10,393 nucleotides of DNA from JBAVVD01 sp049697115 (GCA_049697115.1 JBAVVD010000081.1:1-10393), one strand, 5' to 3'. Shown: positions 1 through 6,578, numbered from the stretch's first letter. Notes: generated from the letters alone by a model not told the origin. A program made the numbers and translations.

Positions 1-1
1 C

Positions 2-154
2 AGAGAAGTAACTGATTTGAGGAAAGCGACGCCCCAGGTTAAAGCGATCGTCATGGTGAAGAGGAGGAAAGAGAAATACATTCCGCCGGCTCATCACCCC
101 TGGCGGAGATATAATCCTGCGCTCCATTACAACAGCTATCTGGAGAGGATCTAA
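2..154 (+). CDS. C-terminal end of a transposase (partial, cut by the window start)
   Basis: A reading frame is open from base 2 to a TAA at 152-154 and encodes the last 50 residues of a protein. The tail is very basic (VKRRKEK) and contains KYIPPAHHPWRRY. I associate a Pro-Pro-x-x-His-Pro-Trp-Arg tail with integrase-type (rve/DDE) transposases of the ISNCY/IS481-like groups. Immediately downstream are two copies of an 18-base motif of the kind seen at the ends of such elements. The catalytic domain lies outside the window, so neither the family nor the intactness of the gene can be settled here. The neighbouring lipoprotein gene has its own promoter, so the two are probably not functionally linked. 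Confidence 0.5.
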   Translation, partial: REVTDLRKATPQVKAIVMVKRRKEKYIPPAHHPWRRYNPALHYNSYLERI

Positions 155-169
155 AAGAATGAGAAAACC

Positions 170-187
170 GGACATTTTCACGTTGCT
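170..187 (+). repeat. Insertion-sequence end motif, copy 1
   Basis: GGACATTTTCACGTTGCT is followed 25 bases later by a copy that matches at 15 of 18 positions. Repeated short motifs just outside a transposase gene are typical of the transposase-binding ends of IS21/IS481-like elements. The link to the upstream transposase fragment is inferred from position. Confidence 0.5.
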
Positions 188-194
188 AAGAATA

Positions 195-212
195 GGACAT
201 ATTCATGTTGCC
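195..212 (+). repeat. Insertion-sequence end motif, copy 2
   Basis: GGACATATTCATGTTGCC is the second copy of the motif at 170-187. The element probably ends near here or within the next few bases (TTGACA at 213-218), because the promoter of the lipoprotein gene follows at once. Confidence 0.5.
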
Positions 213-233
213 TTGACAGACGGCTTGTTTTTC

Positions 234-262
234 TTGACTTTACGCATTTATTCTATTATAAA
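234..262 (+). promoter_or_regulatory. Sigma70-type promoter for the TPR lipoprotein gene
   Basis: TTGACT at 234-239 (5 of 6 consensus) and TATAAA at 257-262 (5 of 6) are separated by exactly 17 bases. Transcription would start near 269, leaving a leader of about 40 bases before the chosen start. A second TTGACA at 213-218 lies at the presumed insertion-sequence end but has no matching -10 box. Confidence 0.6.
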
Positions 263-307
263 TTTTATCTGTTCATATTAAAGGACATGATGAGTAAGGA
301 GGCTATG

Positions 308-1309
308 ATGTTACGAAAAGGGACCCATCGTTTTCTCGTGATTCTGCTGGCGGTGGTCATCGTCTTTGCTCTGACTAGCTGCGGAAAGCTCAAAATCAGC
401 AATCTCAAAGCGAATTATTATTTCACTAAGGCCAACAAGCTCTTTGAAGATGGAAAATTCACCGAGGCGATAAAAAAATATGAGCTGGCCTTAGAAAATA
501 ACCCGAAGCTTGTGGAAGCCTATAGATTCTTGGGAGAAAGCTATAAGAGCCGTTACAAACCTGCCGTGGATACCGAAGAGAACAAAATGAGAGCGGCCAA
601 GGCTCTGGAAGCTTTAAACAAAGCCTTCGAGATTGATCCGATAAACAAGGAGATTATATATTCTTTGGGCGACATGTACGACAGGATGAGGGATTTTGAC
701 CAGGCGGAGAAGATGTATTTAAAAATTCTCGACCTTGAGCCCGGCAACATGGATAATTATTATGTCGTGGCTGAGTTCTATAAACGCTATACCGGAGAAA
801 GGCCGGAGCTCAAAGACAAGGCCGAGTCAATGTATTTAAGAAGGATTGAGACCGACCCCGAAAATCCACAGGGATACGCCTATATCGTCAATTATTATGA
901 CAATCTGCCCACTTCCGAACACCAGGGAAAATTCGATAAATCCGTGTCTTTTCATTATAAACGCCTGGAGCTGGAGCCGGACAATGCGCTCATTTATTAT
1001 GCGATTGGAGTCAACCGCTTCTCGAAGGCGTATCAGCTTCAGAACGTTCTTTCGCGAGAGGAAAAGATCGCCTGTTCCTCTGAGAGCGAAAAAATGCTGA
1101 AGAAGGCCATTGAATTGGACCCGAATTACCCCGATTCCTACGCCTACATGAAGATCCTGTATCTCAATGTCAACTCCAAGATCTATCCCGAAAGAGAAGC
1201 GCGGCTTACGGAAGAAGCCAACCGCTTCGGCGAGAAATTTGAGGAGGCCAGAAAGAGGCAGCTCGACCGCCTGAAACTTCAGAAAGAGCTTGAGAAAACG
1301 ACCGGATAA
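308..1309 (+). CDS. TPR-repeat lipoprotein
   Basis: The product is a 333-residue predicted lipoprotein. It has a basic start (MLRKGTHR), a hydrophobic stretch at residues 9-21 and a lipobox LTSC with Cys25, which would be lipidated and anchor the protein in a membrane facing the periplasm or outside. The mature part carries tetratricopeptide-like helix pairs: about 37-69 (A-LFEDGKFTEAIKKYELAL-NNP), 98-112 (ALEALNKAFEIDP), 116-149, 150-185, 213-228 and 259-290. The last 35 residues are a charged, probably coiled-coil helix. TPR arrays normally hold protein partners; the partner is unknown. In-frame ATGs also occur at 287, 290 and 305. I chose 308 because AGGAGG at 297-302 lies 5 bases before it and because the resulting signal peptide has normal length. 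The rhomboid protease gene follows 63 bases later and may be cotranscribed, since no clear terminator intervenes. Confidence 0.85.
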   Translation: MLRKGTHRFLVILLAVVIVFALTSCGKLKISNLKANYYFTKANKLFEDGKFTEAIKKYELALENNPKLVEAYRFLGESYKSRYKPAVDTEENKMRAAKALEALNKAFEIDPINKEIIYSLGDMYDRMRDFDQAEKMYLKILDLEPGNMDNYYVVAEFYKRYTGERPELKDKAESMYLRRIETDPENPQGYAYIVNYYDNLPTSEHQGKFDKSVSFHYKRLELEPDNALIYYAIGVNRFSKAYQLQNVLSREEKIACSSESEKMLKKAIELDPNYPDSYAYMKILYLNVNSKIYPEREARLTEEANRFGEKFEEARKRQLDRLKLQKELEKTTG

Positions 1310-1372
1310 TATCGACCGCATTTTTCTTATAAAAACTCAAAATTTCAATCTCCTTTTTTTAAATTAAGGCGT

Positions 1373-2041
1373 ATGTTTTTTCCCCTGAAGGATGAAAATC
1401 CAACATCGCGTTTTCCAATCATCACAGTCGTTTTAATCACTCTGAACAGCCTGATTTTCCTCGGTCAACTGTTTTCTCCCCATGGACTCGCCGTTTCCAT
1501 CTACAAAATGGGGGCCATTCCCTTTGAGATCACTCATTGGCAGTCCCCCCCGGATTTCCCGATTTCCCGCATCTCTCCTCTCCTGTCCCTTGTCGTTTCT
1601 CTTTTTCTTCACGGGGGCTTTCTGCATCTTGCCGGCAACATGCTTTTTCTCTGGATTTTCGGTAATAACGTGGAGGATTATCTTGGGCCCATCCGGTTTA
1701 TTCTTTATTATTTTGTCTGCGGCCTGGGAGCCAGCTTGATACATGTCCTCTTCAATCCAAATTCCATGGTCCCGATGGTCGGAGCCAGCGGGGCCATCGC
1801 CGGAATTCTGGGAGCCTATTTCCTTCTCTATCCAGGGGCTAAGGTTCTGACCCTCGTCTTTCTTTTCTTTTTCATCCGCGTCATTCCCATACCCGCTGCT
1901 TTTTTCCTCGGACTCTGGTTTATCGCCCAGATTCTCAATGTGGGCCTGGGCGGAGGGGTGGCCTGGTTTGCCCATATCGGAGGATTTCTGATCGGCATGG
2001 GCCTCATCAGGATTTATGCCCAAAGAAGGAGAAAAGGATGA
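1373..2041 (+). CDS. Rhomboid family intramembrane serine protease
   Basis: The product is a 222-residue polytopic membrane protein of the rhomboid family, which cuts transmembrane segments of other proteins inside the membrane. The family landmarks are present. HGGFLHLAGNMLFLWIFG spans residues 80-97, with His85 and Asn89 in the conserved HxxxN position. GASGAIAG spans 137-144 with the catalytic Ser139. WFAHIGGFLIG spans 198-208 with the catalytic His201. About six hydrophobic segments are visible and the C-terminus is basic (RRRKG), suggesting it faces the cytoplasm. Only a weak ribosome site (TTAAGG at 1364-1369, 3 bases from ATG) precedes the start. Homologues of this length are common in bacteria. 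The substrate cannot be read from the sequence. The upstream lipoprotein gene is the only obvious partner by position, and that link is speculative. Confidence 0.93.
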   Translation: MFFPLKDENPTSRFPIITVVLITLNSLIFLGQLFSPHGLAVSIYKMGAIPFEITHWQSPPDFPISRISPLLSLVVSLFLHGGFLHLAGNMLFLWIFGNNVEDYLGPIRFILYYFVCGLGASLIHVLFNPNSMVPMVGASGAIAGILGAYFLLYPGAKVLTLVFLFFFIRVIPIPAAFFLGLWFIAQILNVGLGGGVAWFAHIGGFLIGMGLIRIYAQRRRKG

Positions 2042-2136
2042 AGGAAACGGATCTTTTCTCGCGGGGGAAAATCCGCGGGATTCTGAGTCGCCGGCTCCGG
2101 GCTCAGGGCGCAGTTGACAACTTCTTCAATATTTAG
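2038..2136 (+). CDS. Possible 32-residue coupled small ORF
   Basis: An ATG at 2038 overlaps the rhomboid TGA stop as ATGA, the usual arrangement for coupled translation. A purine-rich AAGAAGGAGAAAAGG stretch lies just upstream. The frame reads MKETDLFSRGKIRGILSRR and continues to a TAG at 2134-2136. The product is basic and matches no family I know. The sequence also forms two GC-rich hairpins and contains the -35 box of the next promoter, so it may simply be non-coding spacer or the remnant of a lost gene. Confidence 0.2.
   Translation: MKETDLFSRGKIRGILSRRLRAQGAVDNFFNI
2058..2106 (+). other. Two adjacent GC-rich hairpins between rhomboid and rplM
   Basis: CTCGCGG at 2058-2064 pairs with CCGCGGG at 2073-2079 (7 pairs, one G-T), with an 8-base loop. 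CTGAG at 2083-2087 pairs with CTCAG at 2102-2106 around a partly pairing CCGG-rich interior. No T-run follows, so this is not a classical intrinsic terminator. Its position between two transcription units suggests a boundary or an RNA 3' end structure. Confidence 0.35.
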
Positions 2137-2142
2137 TATTTT
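2114..2142 (+). promoter_or_regulatory. Sigma70-type promoter of the rplM-frr operon
   Basis: A perfect TTGACA at 2114-2119 is followed after 17 bases by TATTTT at 2137-2142 (4 of 6). The predicted start near 2149 gives a leader of about 60 bases before rplM. That is long enough for the L13-dependent autoregulation known for rplM leaders in some bacteria, but I cannot assign a specific L13-binding fold. Confidence 0.6.
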
Positions 2143-2208
2143 ATGGCATCGTTAAAGTTTATTAACTGACTGATAGCAGTACAATTTTTAACGTCTAGGA
2201 TTTTACAG

Positions 2209-2649
2209 ATGAAGACTTTTGTCCCAAAAAAGGATGCTGTAGAGAAAAAATGGTGGCTGATCAATGCCGAAGGAAAAATTCTGGGAAGATTGGCCTCGGA
2301 AGTGGCGATATTGCTCCGCGGTAAAAATAAACCCCAGTTTACGCCTTTTCTCGATACGGGGGATTTTGTCATTGTCATCAATGCGGGAAAGGTCCGCGTC
2401 ACCGGCCGCAAGCTCGAAAGAAAAGAGTATTTTTCCCATTCGGGGTATCCGGGGGGATTGAAGACAGAGGTTCTCGGGGACCTCATGGCGAAGAAGCCGG
2501 AAGAGGTGATTAAAAGGGCCGTATGGGGAATGATTCCCAAGAACAAGCTGGGCCGGGCTGTCTATAGAAAGCTCAAGGTCTATCGTGGACCCCAGCATCC
2601 TCACCAGGCGCAAAATCCACAAGATTATGTATTTGAGGAGGGAAGTTGA
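2209..2649 (+). CDS. rplM: Large ribosomal subunit protein L13 (uL13)
   Basis: L13 is an early-assembling protein of the 50S subunit that binds 23S rRNA. The 146-residue length is normal for the family. Diagnostic segments are GKILGRLASEVA at 22-33, YFSHSGYPGG at 74-83, VWGMIPKNKLGR at 105-116 and KVYRGPQHPHQAQ at 123-135. The ATG is preceded by TAGGA at 2196-2200 with an 8-base gap. The stop codon TGA at 2647-2649 overlaps the TTG start of rpsI, so the two are probably translated in a coupled way, as is usual for the rplM-rpsI pair. It is the first gene of a six-gene translation operon. Confidence 0.97.
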   Translation: MKTFVPKKDAVEKKWWLINAEGKILGRLASEVAILLRGKNKPQFTPFLDTGDFVIVINAGKVRVTGRKLERKEYFSHSGYPGGLKTEVLGDLMAKKPEEVIKRAVWGMIPKNKLGRAVYRKLKVYRGPQHPHQAQNPQDYVFEEGS

Positions 2650-3050
2650 GCTTAATTCAGTACTACGGAACAGGAAAAAGAAAAACATCCATCGCGAGAG
2701 TGTATCTTCGCTCAGGAAAGGGCGAGATCACTCTCTTTGTGAATAAGAGGGCACGTCCCTTCACAGATTATTTTCGGCTGGAGTCCTACAGATATACGAT
2801 CAAGCAGCCCATGCTTCTGACCGAAACAGAAAATAAGTTCGACATTTTTATGCGTGTGGATGGAGGCGGAATGAGAGGTCAGGCGGAAGCGATCCGTTTG
2901 GGAATCGCCCGCGCGCTGATGGAATTCAATAGAGAATTAAGATCGACGCTTAAAGCCGCCGGCTTATTAACCAGAGATGCCCGGATTAAGGAAAGAAAGA
3001 AATATGGATTGTTAGGCGCACGCAAAGCCCCTCAATACCATAAACGATAA
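2646..3050 (+). CDS. rpsI: Small ribosomal subunit protein S9 (uS9)
   Basis: S9 is a 30S head protein whose C-terminal tail reaches the P-site tRNA. The 134-residue product shows YYGTGKRKTSIARV at 6-19, VDGGGMRGQAEAIRLGIARA at 71-90 and the tail LLTRDARIKERKKYGLLG with the final Lys-Arg kept. The start must be TTG at 2646: the conserved YYGTGKRK begins only six residues in, no ATG or GTG is available, and AGGAGG at 2636-2641 lies 4 bases upstream. The start overlaps the rplM stop by four bases (TTGA). The end reads KAPQYHKR, where many bacteria have Phe-Ser in place of Tyr-His before the last two residues; this looks like lineage variation rather than damage. Confidence 0.97.
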   Translation: MSLIQYYGTGKRKTSIARVYLRSGKGEITLFVNKRARPFTDYFRLESYRYTIKQPMLLTETENKFDIFMRVDGGGMRGQAEAIRLGIARALMEFNRELRSTLKAAGLLTRDARIKERKKYGLLGARKAPQYHKR

Positions 3051-3064
3051 GGGGAGGAATTCAC

Positions 3065-3841
3065 TTGGTATCCGTAACAATGAAGGAGCTTTTAGAAGCC
3101 GGAGTTCATTTTGGCCACCAGACTAAACGGTGGAATCCCAAGATGAAAGAGTTCATCTATGGTCAGAGGAACGGTATTTACATCATCGACCTGCAGAAGA
3201 CGATCAAAATTTTCAAGGAGGCTCTCCAGTTCATCAAAGAGGTGGCCGAAAGTGGAAAAGAGATCCTCTTTATCGGGACCAAAAAACAGGCCCAGGACAT
3301 CATTAAAGAGGCGGCCACGAAGTGTGAATCCTGCTACGTCAATCAACGGTGGCTGGGCGGACTGCTGACGAATTTCAAAGTCATCCGCGGCAGTATCGAT
3401 AAACTGATCGAGCTGGAAGAAATGAGAGAAGACGGACGCTGGGACCTGCTGTCGAAGAAAGAACAGTCCAAACTGGAGAAGGTGTACCGAAAGCTTTCGA
3501 AAAACCTCGGCGGAATTAAAACTTTAATGGGAGCCCCCGGAGTCCTCTTTGTGATCGACTCATCCAAAGAGGAGATTGCCATTTTGGAAGCTCAGAAAAT
3601 AAACATTCCTATTGTGGCGGTTGTGGATACCAACGGCGATCCTGAGAACATCAGTTTCCCTATTCCTGGAAATGATGATGCCGTAAGGGCCATCGATCTG
3701 TTCACCTCCAAAGTGGCGGAAGCCATTATCGAAGGAAAGAAAAGCCGGATAGAAAAAAGCCTCCAGGAGGAAAAGAAAGAGGCTGAAATCCTTCCCCCCG
3801 GGGAGGATGTTCCCCCGTCTGAATCTTCAGGTGGAGAGTGA
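3065..3841 (+). CDS. rpsB: Small ribosomal subunit protein S2 (uS2)
   Basis: S2 binds late to the 30S subunit between head and body and helps recruit S1. The 258-residue product has MKELLEAGVHFGHQTKRWNP at 6-25, IYIIDLQKT at 38-46, FIGTKKQAQ at 69-77, RWLGGLLTNF at 95-104, GAPGVLFVID at 156-165 and IVAVVDTNGDPE at 183-194, all standard. The C-terminal 30 residues are a charged, acidic tail that varies between species. I chose the TTG at 3065 because GGGGAGG at 3051-3057 lies 7 bases upstream and the resulting MVSVTMKELL matches the usual N-terminus. The ATG at 3080 would remove five residues and lies too far from that ribosome site. Confidence 0.97.
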   Translation: MVSVTMKELLEAGVHFGHQTKRWNPKMKEFIYGQRNGIYIIDLQKTIKIFKEALQFIKEVAESGKEILFIGTKKQAQDIIKEAATKCESCYVNQRWLGGLLTNFKVIRGSIDKLIELEEMREDGRWDLLSKKEQSKLEKVYRKLSKNLGGIKTLMGAPGVLFVIDSSKEEIAILEAQKINIPIVAVVDTNGDPENISFPIPGNDDAVRAIDLFTSKVAEAIIEGKKSRIEKSLQEEKKEAEILPPGEDVPPSESSGGE

Positions 3842-3868
3842 GGAACCGCCGAATCGGCTTGATTCCTT

Positions 3869-3891
3869 AAGGAGGTTTTCATATAAAGGAG
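3869..3891 (+). promoter_or_regulatory. Two tandem Shine-Dalgarno sequences before tsf
   Basis: AAGGAGGT at 3869-3876 is a full anti-SD complement but lies more than 18 bases from any tsf start. A second site, AAAGGAG at 3885-3891, is the correctly placed one, 6 bases before ATG 3898 and 3 bases before ATG 3895. A short GAATC...GATTC hairpin (3851-3865) precedes both. The distal site may act as a standby site. Confidence 0.45.
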
Positions 3892-3897
3892 TCCATG

Positions 3898-4494
3898 ATG
3901 GAAGTCACTACCGAAATGGTCAAAGAGCTGCGCGAAAGAACGGGAATCGGCATGATGGAATGCAAGCGGGCTCTCGAAGCGAGCGGAGGGGATCAGGAAA
4001 AAGCCATCGAATTCCTGAGAAAGAAAGGCCATGCACGGGCCAAGGAGAAAATGCACCGGGAAACTGCAGAAGGCATCGTTGGTTCTTATATTCATCTCAA
4101 CGGGAAGATCGGCGTCCTCGTTGAGATCAACTGTGAATCAGACTTTGTGGCGCGCAATGCCGATTTCAAAGAGCTGGTCAAGAACGTGGCCATGCATATC
4201 GCGGCCGCCAATCCCAAATATGTTTCTGCTGACCAGGTCCCGGCCTCTGAATTGGAAAAAGAGAAGGACATCATCCGCGAGCAATTCAAGGATTCCAAAA
4301 AGCCTCCGGAGATTGTTGAAAAAATCATCCAGGGGAAATTAACCAAGTTTTATGAAGAGGTCTGCCTGCTGGACCAATTCTACATCAGAGACGACAAGAT
4401 TCGCATCAAGGATCTCCTTTCATCCTCAGTTGCGAAATTTGGCGAGAACATTAAAATCAGCCGATTTGCCCGGTTTGAACTGGGCAAATCATAG
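3898..4494 (+). CDS. tsf: Translation elongation factor Ts
   Basis: EF-Ts is the cytosolic nucleotide exchange factor that releases GDP from EF-Tu. The 198-residue product begins with the UBA-like helix bundle (MVKELRERTGIGMMECKRAL at 7-26) and has the EF-Tu contacting motif SDFVARN at 81-87. It ends in the dimerisation part with VCLLDQFYIRDD at 155-166. The length matches the short type seen in Thermus (about 196 residues) rather than the roughly 283-residue E. coli type with a duplicated core. ATGs occur at 3895 and 3898. I prefer 3898 because it gives the usual N-terminus (MEVTTEMVKELRERTG) and a 6-base spacing to AAAGGAG. It sits 56 bases after rpsB, the near-universal neighbour. Confidence 0.97.
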   Translation: MEVTTEMVKELRERTGIGMMECKRALEASGGDQEKAIEFLRKKGHARAKEKMHRETAEGIVGSYIHLNGKIGVLVEINCESDFVARNADFKELVKNVAMHIAAANPKYVSADQVPASELEKEKDIIREQFKDSKKPPEIVEKIIQGKLTKFYEEVCLLDQFYIRDDKIRIKDLLSSSVAKFGENIKISRFARFELGKS

Positions 4495-4503
4495 CGTTTA
4501 CAA

Positions 4504-5223
4504 ATGTCGCCATTGAAGCCGGCTTATGAAAGAGTTCTTCTTAAACTTTCGGGGGAATCCCTTTTAGGGAAGCTGCCTCACGGCATCGATTTCAAGACTA
4601 CGCAGTCCATTGCCCAGGAGATCAAGGAAATCCATGGCCTCGGCGTCCAGGTGGCGATTATGATTGGAGGAGGAAATATCTTCCGTGGGATTCAGGGCAC
4701 GGAAGAAGGAATGGACCGCGTCTCTGCGGATCAGATGGGACTCCTGGCCACGATCATCAACGGGATTGCCCTTCAGGACGCCTTGGAGAGAGAGGGGGTT
4801 TTCACCCGGCATGTGTCCGCTCTGGAGATCAAGGCCGTTGCCGAGCCTTTTGTCCGAAGAAGGATCCTGCGGCACCTGGAAAAAGGAAGGATTGTGATTT
4901 TTAGCGCCGGTATCGGCAGCCCTTATTTCACTACGGACACAGCGGCTGCCCTGAGGGCTTTGGAGATCAGAGCTCAGATCATCCTGAAAGCGACAAAAGT
5001 GGACGGTGTCTACACCGCGGACCCTCTCAAGGACAAAAAGGCCAGGAAATTCAGGACCATTGGCTATTTGGAGGTCATCAAACGGGGGCTGAAGGTAATG
5101 GACACGACGGCCATTTCGCTCTGCAAGGACAATGACCTGCCCATCCTTGTTTTCAACCTGAAGAAAAGAGGTAACATCAAAAGGGCTGTTCTGGGGGAGG
5201 AGATCGGAACCAGAGTCTTTTAA
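4504..5223 (+). CDS. pyrH: Uridylate (UMP) kinase
   Basis: PyrH phosphorylates UMP to UDP with ATP, as a hexamer of the amino acid kinase fold, feeding pyrimidine nucleotide synthesis in the cytosol. The 239 residues fit the family. Motifs are KLSGE at 14-18, MIGGGNIFRG at 53-62, the glycine and TTD segment FSAGIGSPYFTTDTAAALRA at 133-152, KATKVDGVYTADP at 162-174 and VMDTTAI at 198-204. In the GTGNPFFTTD motif of E. coli-like enzymes the Asn is Ser here (GIGSPYFTTD), a mild change. The start is 9 bases after the tsf stop with no recognisable Shine-Dalgarno sequence, so translation probably depends on ribosomes finishing tsf. The tsf-pyrH-frr order is classical. Confidence 0.97.
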   Translation: MSPLKPAYERVLLKLSGESLLGKLPHGIDFKTTQSIAQEIKEIHGLGVQVAIMIGGGNIFRGIQGTEEGMDRVSADQMGLLATIINGIALQDALEREGVFTRHVSALEIKAVAEPFVRRRILRHLEKGRIVIFSAGIGSPYFTTDTAAALRALEIRAQIILKATKVDGVYTADPLKDKKARKFRTIGYLEVIKRGLKVMDTTAISLCKDNDLPILVFNLKKRGNIKRAVLGEEIGTRVF

Positions 5224-5261
5224 AATATTTTGCCAAAACAATCCATCGAAGAGGGATAAAA

Positions 5262-5819
5262 ATGGTCAAAGATGTTTTGAGAGACCTTGAAAAAAAGATG
5301 AAGACCTCATTGGAGCATTTTCGCAAAGACCTCAGCAAACTGAGAACAGGGCGGGCCAACCTCAATGTTTTTGAAGACATAAAAGTCGAGTATTACGGGT
5401 CCGCTACTCCGATCAATCAGGTGGCCACATTAGGGATTCCAGATGTCAGCTTGATATCGGTCCAGCCGTGGGACCCAACACTTCTTGAAGCGATCGATAA
5501 AGCCATTCGGGCCGCTGATTTGGGGCTGAACCCGATTAGTGACGGGAAGGTTCTCAAGATTCCCGTCCCTCCCCTGGATGAAGAGAGACGGAGGGAAATC
5601 GTCAAGCACATAAAGAAGATGCTGGAAGACGAGAAGACCGCCTTGCGCAACATGCGCAGAGAAAGCAAGGAATTCATAGAGGAATTGGAAAAAGAAAAAG
5701 AAGTTACCGAGGACGATAAATTTCAGGGTTTGGAGAAACTTCAGGAAATTATCGACGAGTATTCAAAGAAGATCGAAGAAATCGCTGCGGCCAAAGAAAA
5801 AGAAATCATGCAACTGTAA
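5262..5819 (+). CDS. frr: Ribosome recycling factor
   Basis: RRF works with EF-G to split the post-termination ribosome. The 185-residue length is standard. Domain I helices carry KLRTGRANLNVFEDIKVEYYG at 26-46, with the Arg-Thr-Gly-Arg-Ala contact region. Domain II includes LGIPDVSLISVQPWDPTLLE at 57-76, and the return helices include LGLNPISDGKVLKIPVPPL at 87-105 followed by DEERRREIVK. The start has GAGGGA at 5251-5256 five bases upstream. It ends the translation operon. The common downstream genes uppS or cdsA are not present; instead a repeat copy begins 2 bases after the stop and the sequence becomes AT-rich. Confidence 0.97.
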   Translation: MVKDVLRDLEKKMKTSLEHFRKDLSKLRTGRANLNVFEDIKVEYYGSATPINQVATLGIPDVSLISVQPWDPTLLEAIDKAIRAADLGLNPISDGKVLKIPVPPLDEERRREIVKHIKKMLEDEKTALRNMRRESKEFIEELEKEKEVTEDDKFQGLEKLQEIIDEYSKKIEEIAAAKEKEIMQL

Positions 5820-5821
5820 AC

Positions 5822-5864
5822 CGCAGGAACGCTCATTCAGTCGGCGCAGCGGAAAAACGAAATT
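5822..5864 (+). repeat. 43-base direct repeat, copy A
   Basis: It begins CGCAGGAACGCTCATTCAG and continues through a CGGCGCAGC core to an A-rich GAAATT end. Copy B at 8100-8141 lies in the same orientation with two substitutions and a one-base length difference. Copy A begins two bases after the frr stop codon, marking the left edge of the accessory region. Confidence 0.8.
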
Positions 5865-5938
5865 CAAAACAAGGGGGATGAGTTACTTCACTTCACTCTT
5901 TCTATAGAAAATTATCAATTAAGGAAAAGGGGGCCAAC

Positions 5939-6541
5939 ATGAAAATGATTACTCTAATAATCCTTTTAGTCATTATTTCTTTAGCATCAAATATGTTGTA
6001 TTCACAGAGCTCTTACGTGGATATTGTCTATTTAAAAAATGGAAGAATCATAAGAGAAACTATAATAGAATTGGTTCCAAATGAAAAAATTGCAATTCGT
6101 ATGAGTGACGGAAGCATTTTTGTTTTTAAAATGGAAGAAATTATTAAAATTGAGAAATCTGAGATGAAGACACAACCTCAAAATAACCTGGCGAGCAGCT
6201 TTCATAATCCTTACAAAACACACAAATTAACTTCTGGTTTAGGACTTGGATTTACTTGGCTTGCTACTCTCATTGGCTCCGCTGCAATGGGAGATGATTT
6301 CATGGAGACAACGATAATTCCAGTCGTAGGTCCCTATATCACATTTATAAGAATCGAAAGTGATCCCTACGCTATTTATCTGCCTTGAGGTAAAGCATGA
6401 TTGATAACATCTGGGATCGCTCAAACCGCGTTTCTAATTTATTTGGGATGGTCATTATCAAACGAACGTTCTTATAATAAGAAATTTAAAATCTCACCTT
6501 CAGGAAATTCGCTTGGCATAACAATGACTTATTGCTTTTGA
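5939..6541 (+). pseudogene. Secreted or membrane protein gene with two in-frame TGA codons
   Basis: ATG 5939 follows a GGGGG-containing ribosome site by 5 bases. The frame encodes a hydrophobic signal segment (residues 3-20) and a beta-rich module, YVDIVYLKNGRIIRETIIE...DGSIFVFKMEEIIKI (26-71). I recognise this module from Bacteroidetes-type envelope proteins; its function is unknown. A hydrophobic region follows at 98-137. The frame stops at TGA 6386-6388 after 149 codons. The same frame continues: GKA, a second TGA at 6398-6400, then LITSGIAQTAFLIYLGWSL and a typical beta-strand-like end GNSLGITMTYCF, to a true TGA at 6539-6541. No base is gained or lost. Single C-to-T changes of CGA (Arg) would explain both stops, so a recently disabled 200-residue gene is most likely. 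Readthrough or recoding is the alternative. The first 60 coding bases are only about 23% G+C. Confidence 0.65.
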
Positions 6542-6558
6542 CAACAATTCAGTAGAAC

Positions 6559-6578
6559 CCCATGGTAAGAGCCGTGGG
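6559..6578 (+). other. Small hairpin upstream of the DUF3800 gene
   Basis: CCCATGG (6559-6565) pairs with CCGTGGG (6572-6578), 7 pairs including one G-T, around the loop TAAGAG. It lies between the preceding pseudogene stop and the DUF3800 start. No T-run follows, so terminator function is not supported. Confidence 0.3.

Noticed and set aside
836..1321. 161-codon minus-strand ORF opposite the TPR lipoprotein
   Set aside because: It is antisense to a well-supported gene. Its composition mirrors the helix-rich coding strand, and it has no ribosome site or family motif.
1340..1365. Terminator after the TPR lipoprotein (run of seven T)
   Set aside because: No GC-rich stem precedes the T-run, so an intrinsic terminator is not supported.
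1433..2023. 196-codon minus-strand ORF opposite the rhomboid gene
   Set aside because: It is rich in Glu, Lys, Gly and Asp only because it reads the complement of hydrophobic codons. The rhomboid catalytic motifs show which strand is coding.
4564..5241. 225-codon minus-strand ORF opposite pyrH
   Set aside because: pyrH is unmistakable on the plus strand, and the antisense frame shows no domain.
6538..6566. Promoter for DUF3800 with TTGACA at 6538-6543
   Set aside because: The hexamer at -35 is perfect, but the sequence 17 bases downstream (CATGGT) matches only 3 of 6 and neighbouring spacings are worse.
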